Positions 44,625 to 57,549 are shown, counted from the first letter of the stretch. The stretch is 64,000 nt of DNA from Sabethes cyaneus (GCF_943734655.1 NC_071354.1:181874911-181938910); one strand, 5' to 3'. The notes: generated by a model not told the origin, from the sequence alone. Program-made: numbers and translations.

Positions 44625-46010
44625 AGCATAGAGCCGGGGTGGCTCGTGCTGTTTCAAGCACTCGTCTCCATTTAACTCGGTCTTAGGCCACTCGTCGCCA
44701 ATTACCTAGTCGTCTCAGAAGTCGCAAATCGCTTTCGACCTGGTCGAGCCATCGTGCACGTTGGGCCCCCCTGTTCCTGGTGCCGATGACGGGGGGTTGT
44801 TGAAGAGAACTATTTTCGTCGCACTGTCGTCCGGCATCCTTACGACGTGTCCTGCTAACTTTCGTTAGATGTACTTACGATGGGAGTCTCCCCAAGCAGT
44901 GCCTGTAGCTCGTGATTCATACGCCTCCGCCACTCTCCGCTTTCAGATTGTACTTCGCCAACTATCGTCCGCAGCACTTTCCGCTCGAACACGGGAAGGG
45001 CGCGTATGTCCTCCGTGAGCAGCGTCACGGCTTCATGTCTTTAAAGAACTACCGGTCTAATGAGGGTTTTGTACATTGTTAGCTTCGTGCTGCGGCGTAT
45101 GCTTGATCGTAGCGTTTTACGAAGGGTAAAGTAGGCCCGATTTCCCGCTTGGATGCGCCGCTAGATTTCCTTACTAGTGTTGTTGTCCGCGGTCACCAGC
45201 AATCCCAAATACATGAACTCTTTTACCACTTCTAGTTCGTCGCCGTCAACGGTTACCGTCCGTGGGAGACGCGCGTTTTTTTCCTTTGAGCCTCTTCCTT
45301 TCACGTATTTGGTCTTCGACGCATTTATTTTTAGCCCAATTCTCCTAGACTTCGCTTTCAGTCTGGCGTAGATTGCCTCCGCCATCGCAAAGTTCTTGGC
45401 TATTCCGCTCGTCGAATCATCCCTCAAGAGCGATGTTGAACAGCATGCAGGATAAACCGTCACCTTGTCTCAGCCCTCGCCGCGTCTCGAAGGGACTCGA
45501 GAGTGTCCCAGAGATGCGCACGAAACACATCACTCGATCCAAGCTTGTCTCGATCGACTGTATCGTATGCTGCTTTGAAATCAATAAAGATGTGATGCGT
45601 GGGTACGTTGTACTCCCGACATTTTTGCAAGATCTGTCGGATAGTAAAAATTTGGTCCGTAGTTGCGCGAGCCCCCATGAAACCCGTCTGATAATTTCCT
45701 ACGAAACCTTGTGCTTACAGGATCTGGGAGAGTAAGCGGCGGCATTTACCAGCGTAATACCGCGATAGTTGCAGCAGTCGAGCCATCCCTTTTTGTAGAT
45801 GGGACAAACCACTCCTTCCATCCATTCCTCCGGTAACTTTTCCTCCTCCCAAATCCTCGAAAAAACCCAGTGTAGTGCCTTTGCTAGGGTTTCTCCGCCA
45901 TGTTTATAAAGCTCTGCCGGTAGGCGGTCCTTCCCAGTGGCTTCATTGGTATTCAGCAGCCCCATTTCTCGTTTGACTTCTTGGAGATCAGGTGCTAGGA
46001 GATTACTATC
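44625..46010 (-). pseudogene. RTE-type retrotransposon, best-preserved copy
   Basis: The minus strand reads, from high to low coordinates, NEATGKDRLPAELYKHGGE, WEEEKLPEEWMEGVVCPIYK then KGWLDCCNYRGITLVNAA (46000-45720), MGARATTDQIFTIRQILQ, HHIFIDFKAAYDTVDRDKL with RT Asp (45680-45540), a damaged GLRQGDGLSCMLFNIAL region, then IYARLKAKSRRIGLKINASK, TVDGDELEVVKEFMYLG and LLVTADNNTSKEI (45400-45161), and a 3' part to 44625. Endonuclease and YADD are missing or broken, with several frameshifts. The 3' antisense signature (ctggtcgagccatcgtgcacgttgg) is shared with copies at 3.7, 11.9 and 60 kb. Confidence 0.8.
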
Positions 46011-46099
46011 TTCTAAAATTGTTTACGTTCAGGACTTTAAATTAGACTAGCTTTAATATTTAAACGATAACACCGGTTAAAGAAAAGGGGAGGTTCGAC

Positions 46100-46290
46100 A
46101 CTCTGGCGTACTTCCCAAGCACAGATATCAAATTGGACTAGGTTTAATCGCGTTCGTAAGGAATTTTGTTGGAACGAGGAGACTTTGTCATTCTTTCTGG
46201 CGTACTTCCCAAGCACAGATATCAAATGGGTCTAGGTTCAATCGTCGCAAAGAATCTTCGACCTGATGGGACGGGGAGATTTTGTCACTT
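46100..46290. repeat. Two tandem copies of a 94-bp repeat
   Basis: The string CTGGCGTACTTCCCAAGCAC followed by 'agatatcaaat.gg.ctaggtt' begins at 46103 and again at 46197. A degenerate third unit may precede it near 46023 ('ttcaggactttaaattagactag'). Confidence 0.75.
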
Positions 46291-46725
46291 TTTTTCTAAA
46301 AATACGTTAAAACTATGATGGCGTCTTTTGCAACCACTCACGAAGCGAGGATTTCCAGTTGGACAATGCTTCATTAGTTTCAATTTTTCAATAGTGTGTA
46401 CTTTGAAATTAATAAATAATTAATAGAAATTGGGATTGATGCGTAGAAGATTTTCCGATCGATTGGTGCAAAAATATTTAAAATCGATATCGGGAAACCG
46501 CTTAGCTATTAGCGCTCAAAATCTATAATTTTTCGTGACGCTCGCGTTTTTCGATTTTTCGGAATGACACCCTATCCCAAACCTTGCCGTAAGACGTAGT
46601 CCTACGTCAAAAGTTTTTTTTTTATTCAATCTGTTTATTTATACGGCTCGCGCACAAAAGCTTTAATAAAAAGTTTTTGTTACACTATATTTTTATCTCT
46701 GTCAGTTTTTCGAAAATTGGAATAA

Positions 46726-47640
46726 ATGGCGGCACCCGAAAAGGAATGCCGCGAATTGATTTTGCGCAAGCACCTGGAAAATCCTCAACAATCTTATCGG
46801 AACATCGGAAAACAACTCGGAATCGTGCACTTAACTGTGAGTCGTGTGTTTAAGCGTTACTACGAAACTCTAAGCATCGAACAGAAGGAGAAATGCGGTC
46901 AGAATTCTATTGTGATCACAAGGGTGTCATGGAAGCGTTTATGGAGAATCCCGATGCTTCGATCAGGGATGTGGCCAAAAAGTAAAATCTGTCCAAGTTT
47001 TCCGTTCAGAGAACCAAGAAACGCAAGGAACCTCATACGTGTAGAAGGCTCCAAATCGTGACGTACGGCAAAATACGGCGGGAAAGTCACAGGCCCGGAA
47101 ACTGTACACCTAGATGCTGACGAAGCTTCATTGGATGATGAGACTTTCGTCAAGGCGGACTTTCGCCAGCTTCCGGGGCTACTGTTCTTCACGATGATGT
47201 TCATGATATTCCGGAGGAAATAAGGAAGCAGAAACTTTCAAAGTTTACCAAGAAATACATGATTTGGCAAGCACTCTGCTCATGTGGCAAACGGAGCGCG
47301 CCGTTCGTGACTACCGGGAGTGTAAACGGGCCGATCTACCTCAAGGAGTGTCTACAGAAGCGTCTGCTTCCTCTGTTGAAGCAACATGAGGGCCCTAGGA
47401 TCTTCTGACCGGATCTAGCTTCGTGCCACTAGTCAAATGATGTCCTGGAGTGGTTCGAAAATTATGGGGTTATTTTCGTTTAGTGGGTTTTCCGTACAGA
47501 AGAAGCTGCAGCCAGATGTTGTACAGAACCTTAAAAGTGGAGTTAAGCGCAAGGTGCGAGCTTACGGTTATGGTATTGAAGTTGAATGAAATAAATATAC
47601 CAAGAGCTTACTGATGGGTTATATTTTATTGTCTGAAAGT
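46726..47640 (+). pseudogene. ITmD37E (Tc1/mariner) transposase fossil
   Basis: The plus strand opens with an HTH DNA-binding region (MAAPEKECRELILRKHLENP, QQSYRNIGKQLGIVHLTVSR, VFKRYYETLS). It then shifts frame through KGVMEAFMENPDASIRDVAKK and gives catalytic-core pieces: LDDETFVKADFRQLPG (first catalytic Asp) near 47130-47180, QALCSCGKRSAPFVTTGSVN with GPIYLKECLQKRLLPLLKQH, and PDLASCH..NDVLEWFENYGVIFV (second Asp). The final acidic residue region is lost. This is the mosquito DD37E branch of IS630-Tc1-mariner. Frameshifts and stops make it dead. Confidence 0.82.
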
Positions 47641-47959
47641 TTGAAAAGGATCGTTGAATTAGGTAATTTTCTACAGCTTTTCTTCCGTAGCGCAATTTGA
47701 TGTGGAACACCATTTAGTTACTATATTCAGCAAAGTTGCTTATTTTAGTGTATTCTGCACCTTTTTTTAGAATTTTTTTTTAAGATATTTAAGGAAACAA
47801 GAGTTTGTAGCACTCTTATAGGTGGAATCACGGTCACCTTAATAGTGCAGAAAGATGCTCTATATTTTATTAATATTTAAACTTCTCCAAAGACGCATCT
47901 CCATTACGCATTATTAATAATGACCGCTTTTCTGCGATGTTGGACCACTTTGAGGCGTA

Positions 47960-48330
47960 AAATTCTTATCCGAGGATTTGTGGGTAGTCAGCTTTGACGT
48001 AAATTTTGTCATCCATCACACAGCAGCTGTATCTGGTCAACATATCCGCGTACCTATAACTTTCTAGCGCAGGTTTCGGCATCAGTTTGCTGGCGTTAAT
48101 TGCGCTTCTGAACCTTAAATGCATGTTATCCAGCTTTTGCAAGTAGCTTCGTAAAACAGCAACCTTCTTGGCAACATCACGTGTTGAAATATTAGGATTT
48201 ACGGTGACATTAACCATGACATTTCCCTCCGTCTTCCATGCAAGCTGCTCCTGGTTTCTTTCCAGCTCCTAATTTGTGATCCAATGCCAATCGATCCTTG
48301 AACCTTTTCCCACATGCTGGAGATGGCTGA
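47960..48330 (-). pseudogene. Second ITmD37E transposase fossil, opposite orientation
   Basis: The minus strand reads KDRLALDHKLGAGKKPGAA (near 48290), then MVNVTVNPNISTRDVAKKVA (near 48217), and CCVMDDKIYVKADYPQILG near 47970. The last matches MDDETYVKADFKQLPG around the first catalytic Asp, as in the plus-strand copy at 47130-47180. Both ends are missing. The two fossils are convergent. Confidence 0.72.
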
Positions 48331-51300
48331 ATTACAGATCTTAAGCTTTTCCCTAATGGGGCTTATGGTTCATGGATTTTGATTTTCAGTTCAGGAAAAC
48401 CGAGTTTTTAGTGTTTTTAGAGAAACTTTGTAGTTCAAACATTTACAGTTCATATTCTGTTTATACATTAATATAGGCAGCCTAAAATTTTAAAAACATT
48501 TTCCTAAAAAAATAATAACATCCCAATCACTTTGTACAACAATACAAAATTATCAAAATTCTCTTTGAAAAAGCCTAAATTATGCTACTAGATAGAAGAG
48601 AAAACTCTTGTTTAGTTCAAATTCATCAATAAGTGCCGAAAATTAACTTGGAAGGAAAGTAAAAAAATTCTTTGCGGTTTAGTAAATACAGTTACACTTG
48701 TAAATATTGAAGCATAAACATATTTTATCAATATGCAAATCAAGGATTTTTCACCAGTGTTGTTGTATTAAACGTAAAGATGCTTACAAACTCAAAATAT
48801 TTTACCTGCAAAATATATTAAGTTATGCACAAGACCAACAAAATAAATGCTCATAATCGATATCGTGGGCGGGTTTGCCGTTGTAGCGAAGCACAGGATC
48901 TATTTTTTCCACGTCATGTTTTTCCATGCTAGCTTCGGTATGGCGGATGACGTCTCATTTTTCCAGCTCGTACGCGAAAAAATTAATTTCCTTCAATGCG
49001 ATGGAATTTGTTTTTGGTCATAAATGATCGATTATATATGTAGTTATATGTAGGTAGTGGTTGCTGCCAGCGGGAATCACGAGACCACCACGCGGAAAGG
49101 TCAATGCCAGACAATGCCGACGTCTGACGGCAATAAAAACAAATGCTCGCAGAACCTGGTTTCAGACTGCCGGTGGGCTAGGGGCTACCCTGTTGCGGTG
49201 ATTACGAATTTTACGAGTGAAAGTTGGTACAAGTTGATTGATTGTTCGTGACAGGCCCTTCAAAATCGCGAACTGGCATAACATTGCATTTTTCTTTTTC
49301 GCAGCGATAGGGGGCCGCCGCTTTCGTCTGGGGTCAAGTAATAACAATCAGGTTCTTGTGGCATGGCAGGTGACCGGTGTATTATCATTTATGTTCCTAA
49401 AAGGTCCATAATTTAGGCCACAAATCGGTTGCTTGCTAGTTGTGCGTCACATTTGATAGCACAGTGAAATTATTCGCACAAGCTGAAAGGACGGCTAGAC
49501 GAAATAAATAAAATTTTACTGCGCTTCCCCACCACATTCACAGAAGCAGTCAGTGGTCTGATAAAAGGAAATAACATAATAATAATCACACCGGTTGGTC
49601 GGCTCAGCTCAACGCATTGCGGAGGATGTTGGCTCGCATCTGCAATTCAATAGATGCTGATGAATTTGATTCTCATCCCCTCGATGTTCGCCTTATTTTG
49701 CGGGTATGGGTGTATTCCGACGAAACGGATGACTCATCGTCTGATATCTGCGCAGAATCCACATCTTGGATTCGCCGACATGCCTCCACCCGCTCGCCGT
49801 TTTTCCTGATGGTGTGGGGTATAAACAACAGTTTTCCGAAAAGGGGGGAATACCTTTTCATCCTCGTTCGCCGAAGGACGTCAATATTTGTGAAATATTC
49901 GATATAAAGTAGGCTTTTGTGCGAAGGCACTAATGACTGTCTGCACGTTATAAGGGAACACAACATCAATGGGAAAAATGCTTCAATAAAAATGTCTACG
50001 CATTTGCGGGAAAAGTCTGGGTATGGCAGGCGGCATTGCTTTTGAGCAGAAAATCAGGAGCTACTGTTTTGCGCCGCGAGACATATGACCCCTTCTCAGT
50101 GGTATAGCTTTAGAGGTGTCTTTTCCGCATATGTACACAGAAGCATGCAACATATGCTTTGCATTGTGTTGTTCTTTCTGAAAGAAGCAACGTTTCAAGT
50201 GTGATAGGGAGGGGGAATGGTTAAAGCTAATATAAAGAATGCATTTTGCATTGCTTATTATTGGGGGAAATGTCACAAGAGCAACAAGTTAGTGCTACAA
50301 CCTACAAGTGCAAATTATTTCAGAATAAAAATATAATCTAAATGCAATAAAAAATTCGTTTTTAGTGATACGAAAAATATCGCTGGCAATGGGTTAATTA
50401 ATTCTTAACATTATGCAATCCATGCTAGACTTTTGGCCGAACTTTTATAGACCATTTTATTTTGATTTTAGATTCTCTAGAGATTTAGAGATTGCATGTA
50501 TATTATGTGTGGAACGACGTTGATCAAATAAATACTATCCAATTTGCAACATACAGTTGCAGAAGTCATCTCGCTAATGCTCGGCACAACCGATTAATTA
50601 ATTATAACGTAACTGCTCTTGTTGATTGCGCACGGAGACCGGTACAGGCCGCTCTGTAGTACGGGCCAGAATCCAATTACACTCATCAGAAGCGAAATAT
50701 TTTCATAACAACGCCGAAACAATTTAAGAGAAACGACCTTATTGTGACCTGCTTAATGCTTTTGGACAATAGCGTAGAGCAGTAGTATATCAAACTGCTT
50801 CTGAAGCAGCTTCAGCCGTGAGCAGATGCAACACAGTACCGTAATGGACTAATGATTCATCACACTCTTGGGAATCAATTGGAATGATCAGACCATTAAA
50901 ATTATTGGTGTTAAACATTTTCGGTACAGAATTACGTCCGGCTGGCAAACAACTACGACTAAGAGCAATGAGTTTATGGTCATCTCGAATAACTTCCGTG
51001 AAACTTATTCTGAAGCAATCTCTAACAACCAGCCACAGTCGGGTGCATGATATAAAATTAATTTATAAATCGAACGACATGCTTGAGAAAAACTCGTATT
51101 GGTTCTGCTTATAATTGATCTACAGAAGGTAATACTCCCGTTGAACAACTCAAACGGAAGCGAATTACCATCAAATTAGAATGATGAGCTGCGCAAGACT
51201 TCTTTATTCAACCCTGCAGCAGCAACAGCAGCGGCAGCATTCGGATATCAGGATGTAAAACAGGCCGCCTTATTAGCATGCACTTATATAAGAATTCTTA

Positions 51301-52733
51301 GAGCAATCAAGCCGCAAAAAGCTTGTAAATGAAAGTAATTTTCCTCTCAACACTTTATCTTCCACGAACGTCTGTTGGCTCAGATGATCGAACCGCGAAG
51401 GTAGGTAAATCGAATGAATCGAGGCAAACGCGTAAAAGGAAGACGCAACTCAAGGCTCATCGAACTTTTCGTCTGTCCAGCTGCGTCCACCACCATTCGA
51501 CCCTTGTAGCACTTGCAGGCTACCGTCAGCAATCGCAGCCGTTCGTATTTAAGGAACTCCGACGCAAACTGAACAAAAGCACCGGAGGTGTCCGTGGTGT
51601 TTGTAGAAATTACACTTTCGATATGGTTAAGGTCTGCAGTGCTTCCCGTATTTGACTAGGGTTGGCAGGCTATATATACTCATATGGATACTTTTGCAGA
51701 AGGATGATTTATCGAAGTTTAGCTGCAATGGATTCGGTACAACGATGAGAACTGTGATTTTCAAAACACGCCGAAGGCACTTGGAGGCCGAACCTCATTT
51801 TCTTTCCTCTTGCTCTTTTGCAAAGGCTCGGTGAAGTTATGCAAAACAAACTTTAGATAGTTTGCGGAGAGCTGCGCAAAAAACGATTACTTAATTGTTA
51901 CGCACAGAAATTTACTCGCCTGAGGAGGTTAGGAGCAGCATTGAGTTTGTGCCGCAAGGTGATTGTATGCTCTCGATTCACTAATGGGATAAGTGTGATC
52001 GAAAGATCACCGATGCATGTGGCTTGTTTGTGGTGAGTCTCCGACAATTGATAATTACACATCGCACAGCATCAATCGCAACCGCAACCGCAAGACAACC
52101 GCCGCAATGGATGAAAGTTAGGTGTGGTGTAGTCATTTGCAACTATTGATTCGAAGATCCACGCGAAATGTATCCCCGAAAGAAGTGTGCAGTCAGTGGT
52201 GGTATGCAATTGACCTCGAAATCAAGTTGTTAAACAACAAATGTTTGACATACTCGGCTAATGATTTGTTTACGTTCGAAGTGTTGGATGACCAATAATA
52301 GAAAAAATGCAAACTATGGTTTTGTTTAATATCACTGCCATTTTTTGGTTTATATAAAATAGAAAAGTACTTAAAGCAATGTTTTTCAGTTGAATTCAAA
52401 AATTACCGTTGCTACTCTTCTCACAGTTATACTACTTTAATGGCGAAACATTTAGTTTTTTGCATTTTCCTTTAAAAAGTATCTTTTCTGATCATCATGT
52501 AAATAAATGTGTACGTAAAAAATTTTTCAATAAAGAATGCATTCCCAGTAAGATTTTGTCATCCGACGTTACAATGCAAGCAAAAGTTTCGCTGGAAAAA
52601 ACTGTCCGTTGTCGTGCGACAAATTCTTACTGGGTTCTTATACCTACTAACTTCACTGTTTCATTTTCTTCGGAACTATTCTACATTTCTAAATACTAGG
52701 TACTAGCACTCTGGTATCACAAGTGGACAACAA
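48331..52733. other. Non-coding stretch without supported genes
   Basis: AT-rich with several short frames of no recognised domain (49617-49907 plus, 49673-49969 minus, 51329-51655 plus). A CAG/CAA-rich patch lies at 51220-51240. Nothing here reaches the standard for a gene call. Confidence 0.45.
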
Positions 52734-52805
52734 TCCCATATTGTCTAGTGGTTAGGATATCCGGCTCTCACCCGGAAGGCCCGGGTTCGATTCCCGGTAT
52801 GGGAA
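52734..52805 (+). tRNA. tRNA-Glu (anticodon CTC)
   Basis: A canonical 72-nt cloverleaf: acceptor TCCCATA/TATGGGA, A-box region TCTAGTGGTTAGGAT, anticodon stem-loop CCGGCTCTCACCCGG with anticodon CTC (reads GAG), and T arm CCCGGGTTCGATTCCCGG with an exact B-box. A run of nine T's follows at once as a polymerase III terminator. No intron. Confidence 0.97.
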
Positions 52806-53758
52806 GTTTTTTTTTATTTTAAGTAAATTCAATTTTTTGTTCGTCACATTTCATTGCGATAAATCGAAACTCGATTTTATGTTAGATCAGTAATATAATT
52901 GGAAAAGAATTCTTTTCTTTTGGTTCAACTTCTACAAAACACCAATAATCGTTGCCTTGTTTTGTCAACGTATTTGTTGTCATAAAAGAGAATAGTTAGA
53001 ACCTAAGAAATTTTGCTTAGTTCAAACAATGTGGCAGTAGAGCTGAATTAAAACATTATAAAATTCACTAAAAATTGTCTTGACATAAATGGATTATCAA
53101 ATTTATCGAACAGCTTTGAAACCTTTCCGAACCGAACCCTTCGAGAATAGTGCGAAATTTTGTAGACTGGCACAGTTAATAGGCCAAAATGTTCGAAAAC
53201 AATATTTAAAAAATTCAAAGTTTCTTATTTTTGCAGAAAGGAAAAGGGAAGTTTTCAAAGGAAAATTTCAGATTTTCTCGAACATTGCTTTATTTCAGAA
53301 ACTTATCACTCTTAAATTGAGTATCAGAGATCAAAAACATCCGAAAAAGTAATTGCAGGAAAAATTTTATCTGGAAATGGTTTTTAACAAAATTTCCCAC
53401 GGAAAAACCAAAGGAAAAATAATGTTCTGCCTCATGGAAAATGTTCAAAAATTTGCTTTTTTTATTATTCATTTCATGACCTTTTAGTGATGACGCCAAT
53501 TAAAATTTTGTTAAAAACTTTTTCAAGATAAAACGTTTCTAGGATTGTTGAAAAAATTGCTTTTTCATTAAAAAATATTCTAGGGTGCTTGGTTAAAATT
53601 ATGAATTTTTGAAATAAATATAATGCCCGTAAAGTGAAACAATCTTATTAATTCCCACGATTGAAAGCACCACTCAAAATTAATCAAAATTAACAAAAAT
53701 ATCCATGAATAAATCATCGCAATTCAAATGCACATTCTAAAAAACTTACAAAAGAAAC

Positions 53759-53830
53759 TTCCCATACCGGGAATCGAACCCGGGCCTTCCGGGTGAGAGC
53801 CGGATATCCTAACCACTAGACAATATGGGA
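53759..53830 (-). tRNA. tRNA-Glu (anticodon CTC), second copy
   Basis: The minus-strand sequence is identical to the tRNA at 52734-52805 over its whole length, including the CTC anticodon. Downstream on the minus strand are short T runs (TTTCTTTTG, then TTTTTT) that could terminate polymerase III. The two copies form a perfect 72-bp inverted repeat about 1 kb apart. Confidence 0.96.
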
Positions 53831-54112
53831 CTGTTGTTCACCGCGAGCTATAACACCTATCTGAAATGCAGCGGATGACGAACAAAGCTATAACGATCGT
53901 TCACGTATGAATGCTCAGCCGCAGCAAATTTGTTTCTGTTCATGTCCGAACTGTTGTGAAGCAGCGTAAAGCGTAACGTAAAAATAATTCAGCTACCTCA
54001 GCTACGGATGAACATAGGTAGGTACAGAAAGTCAGAAACGTTAAAAATGGAAATTTGAAATAAGTCACGCTTGGTAGCAATTGAACTGCTTTTAAAGCTA
54101 GGCATACATCTG

Positions 54113-54184
54113 TCCCATATGGTCTAGTGGCTAGGATATCTGGCTTTCACCCAGAAGGCCCGGGTTCGATTCCCGGTATGGGAA
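54113..54184 (+). tRNA. tRNA-Glu (anticodon TTC)
   Basis: A 72-nt cloverleaf with the same acceptor and T arm as the two CTC genes, but with D-arm CTAGTGGCTAGGAT and an anticodon stem-loop CTGGCTTTCACCCAG carrying TTC (reads GAA). The stem changes are compensatory (C-G to T-A). TTTTTT follows within 10 nt. It supplies the second glutamate isoacceptor. Confidence 0.97.
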
Positions 54185-55022
54185 CAACTTTTTTATACAA
54201 TAAGTTTTCTTAAATTTAGCTAGATTTTTTTAGTAAGAATGATAGTTGAAAAGGTGTGGGTAGAACATTGAATTAGATAACATAGGATGAAATTAACATT
54301 TTCATTTAATATTAAAATCAACGAAGCAACCAGCCCTCAGGCAGGTCGATGAAATAATGGACTTGTACTGAGAATGTAAAAAACGACGAACGACAAGAAA
54401 GCGCACAATATTTTTCAGAACATGATCACATCTATGAAATAAAGGATTGATAGTTTGAATAAACGAGAATTCCGCCAGTAAAAGTACTGCTTTCGCTTCC
54501 GCTATGCGGTCGGTCTGGGATGAAAAAGGGGCGAAAACAGACAATGAAGTAGTTCATCTTTTTGCATAGAATTGCAACAAGCATCAGGCTGCAATACGGA
54601 TTTAATTAACGACCATTGACTGTTGTTGTTGTCGTCGTCTAAACTGCTTAAGAATCGACGACTCTCATCGCTTGATGGGAAGAACACGACTTTCTCACGG
54701 AGACTTCAATTAATTACTACAACTCCGCAAAAACAGTGCCTACAGAACATTAAAACATGTCGACAATTCTTACGCTCGTAATAAATGCTAATGTACATAG
54801 ACTAAATTCAAGTACGCAGCCTATATAATTTTGTTTCCTTCCAATAGTCAATGAAAGTGATTCTCAAATTTACTTGTGATAGAAACACAGTGTTACTCTT
54901 AATTATAAACAGTTAGATACAAATAAGAAACGGTTGTCAAAGAGTTGCATGTCGTAATCGATTACCAAGCTTCACAAAAAAGCCCGGAGATGAAGAGCAA
55001 AAAATAACAGACAAAAAACTTA
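54185..55022. other. Non-coding stretch
   Basis: No supported gene beyond the candidate exon that follows. Confidence 0.4.
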
Positions 55023-55088
55023 CAGGCCGAGAAGTTGCCCTCGTTTTTTTCGAGATTTTACATTGTGTTTGGTTGGATCCATAATTAC
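55023..55088 (-). CDS. Candidate first coding exon of an unidentified or coronin transcript
   Basis: The minus strand shows an acceptor (TATATTTCAG), then GTAATT, an ATG, 19 codons (MDPTKHNVKSRKKRGQLLG) plus two bases, and a strong donor (CT then GTAAGT). A 5' UTR exon would lie further right. The product is very basic. The exon ends in phase 2, so it cannot join the exon at 22879 directly and needs an intermediate exon of 3n+1 nt; the weak candidate at 24511-24619 (109 nt) would satisfy this. Splice signals are good, but the exon is short and could be chance. Confidence 0.35.
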
Positions 55089-57260
55089 CTGAAATATAAA
55101 ATGAACGAAAAAATGTAAAATTAGATGATTGCTTTTAGGTGAAATTAAAAACATTTCCATAAGCGTAATAGAATATTTAAAAAAAGTTAATTGTAATATG
55201 TTTCAATAGATGAACGGCTTGGTATTAACTGTCTACTTAACTGTCTGTAATAACACTTTGCGTAACACTGAGACAAATAATACAATTATCTTGTACTACA
55301 CATGAGAACAATCATAGAATAAAGTTATTTGTTTTGTATTACGTATGTATAATAAAATACCCACTGTATACGTATAGCTTCACCGGAAATATCAGGTACT
55401 TTCACTGACGCCTAACCTGGCGACCAAACAATTATGAACGTGAGAATACTGAACCATTCGTAATAGCAATTTAATGAATGTCATCGCGAAATTTAATGGC
55501 GATACTATAGAATGCTGTAGCTGTATGGCCATCACCACACCATCATCATCGTCACTAGCAGAACACTGCTGAGTGTCATGATTAAAAATTCAATTTCGCC
55601 ACCACTCGAAGCCATTTGGGAGGCCAGCATGAGCCAGCAGCAGCGGGTTGCACAGATTACCCACCGATTCGATTTGTAGAGCGTGACGTTTCCGTGCTTT
55701 CGATACCCCTTCTACGAACGATGCCTTATGTCAGCGAACGGGCGAAAGGAAAGCAATGATGTACCGCTATGTACGTGTGATTGTACCGACACTGTCAACC
55801 TCGGACGTAAGGCCGGGGTTACCTTCCTGTGGGGTTAATGTCAATACGTAGTACGATTTGCATGCCCCTCTCCCTCGACGATGATTTTTATATGTTTAAA
55901 ATAAATCGCACATACATACAGTATATACAGTGTATGAAATTTAATCAAAATATTTGAAATGATTTTTTTATTTGCTGAATATGAATTAATTTCAGTAGTA
56001 AATTTAACAGCTATTAAGTTATTTTCACAAAAATGATAAAACAATGATGGTCTAATCGTGACGGTCCGAACACTAAATGAAATAAAAGATTTCTAGGTGA
56101 ATCTCGAATATTCTTAACCATACCAATACTCTAAATTTTAAATAAGATTATAATATTAGCTGTATCATTCCATAAACCTTTGGCTTTTTCCTGTGATTTC
56201 CAATTGTAAAATATGAACTTGGAAACAGAATGAATTCAAACACTTATGCTGATAAAGAAAACGTGTATTATTATTATGGCATTAACATAATTATAACCAC
56301 CCCCATAAAGCCGAGACTCAAGGAAGTCACCAAAGGAATAGAAACTAATATCTATAACCATTAAATTTCCTGGCGAGTTGCCCAATAGTGTCAACACAAA
56401 ATATGTTTGGCATATGCTGAAACAATACACAAAGGATGGTTTTATTATCGTTCCAGAACAGTTACAAAAACCAAAAACGATGCTTTGAATTTCTACCTGA
56501 GCTCGCTCGAAAGTTCAAAACGAAATAAACTTGAACTGAATGGGTACGAGAAATTAATAACGACAACTGCTGAGTCGGTAAACACCTAGCTATAGCTAGT
56601 CCTGCCGAAAGCGTTTACAATTTCATCGGAAATTGGTTGTAGAATGAAAATAAGAGAAACGGCAAAAGTGTTTACCTGATTCAAGAAGCAGAACTAGAAG
56701 AACTGGTGTGGCAAACAAATTAAAGCAGGTGTTCGACTTGACCGAGTATAAATCCGATACGAGGAAAAACAGTGATAGACAACAATCGGGACAGAACAGA
56801 CAAAACTACCGCTACGGATGATATTATTATTATTAGATTAATATTAGATTACGATCTGTCAGAGGGAATGCTTAATGATTGGTCCATAGCAAACGAAAAT
56901 GAGCCACAATTGATAATACAAATTTTTCAAATAAAAAGGTTAATCTGTGTTACTTGTTCCTACTGATTTTCAAGTGCTTTTTGGATTTTTTATGGGAAAA
57001 CTAGAGAGAGTTTTTTCAATCATTCTTTTTGCCAATTATTTCACTTCCATTCTGCTTCAATCTTCATTTTGTTAGACTGTCATTAATTTGTTCCCTTCGG
57101 CTTAGGAAGAATATAATATTATGGTATACCTATAACTTAAATAAAAGAAAATTGATTGCAGGAAATGTCATTTGAAAATGTCATTTCAACAAAACTAAGT
57201 GACGTTAAATTGGATTTGGTATGTTCATTTTGGAAGATCCCGGGATTCCATCAATGAAGA
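55089..57260. other. Non-coding AT-rich stretch
   Basis: No supported gene or recognised repeat. Confidence 0.4.
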
Positions 57261-57393
57261 AAGTTAAGGGCCAAACAGAATGCTGCGTCAACGCAACCGT
57301 CAGCGTCAATTTGACAGTAAACCCACGGGAAAACTGTCAGAATAACGCTGACGGACGCGTTGACGCAGCAGCATTCTGCTTGACCCTTTACTT
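57261..57393. mobile_element. Small foldback element
   Basis: The left arm AAGTTAAGGGCCAAACAGAA..GCTGCGTCAACGC..CCGTCAGCG and the right arm CGCTGACGG..GCGTTGACGCAGCAGCATTCTGCTTGACCCTTTACTT are near-perfect reverse complements with a loop of about 14 nt. The total is about 133 bp. Family unknown. Confidence 0.7.
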
Positions 57394-57549
57394 CTTCAGC
57401 AAATTTGATGAGTAGATCTAAACCGTTCGGTTAGTGGACACAGTTTGGTAAATTTTTCACTAGACAGCATGTTTTTCTATGTTGGGTATTTCTATCACAG
57501 CGACCATTTGTTTGATCTATTGTGCCATATTCCCCATTTTATTTCATTA

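Noticed and set aside
49617..49969. Overlapping frames on both strands with an acidic 'DDESSVSSEY' stretch on minus
   Set aside because: No splice signals, start context or family resemblance that I could support.
51329..51655. 108-codon plus-strand frame with a hydrophobic start
   Set aside because: Looks secretory at first, but the body is basic and random and there is no homology I recognise.
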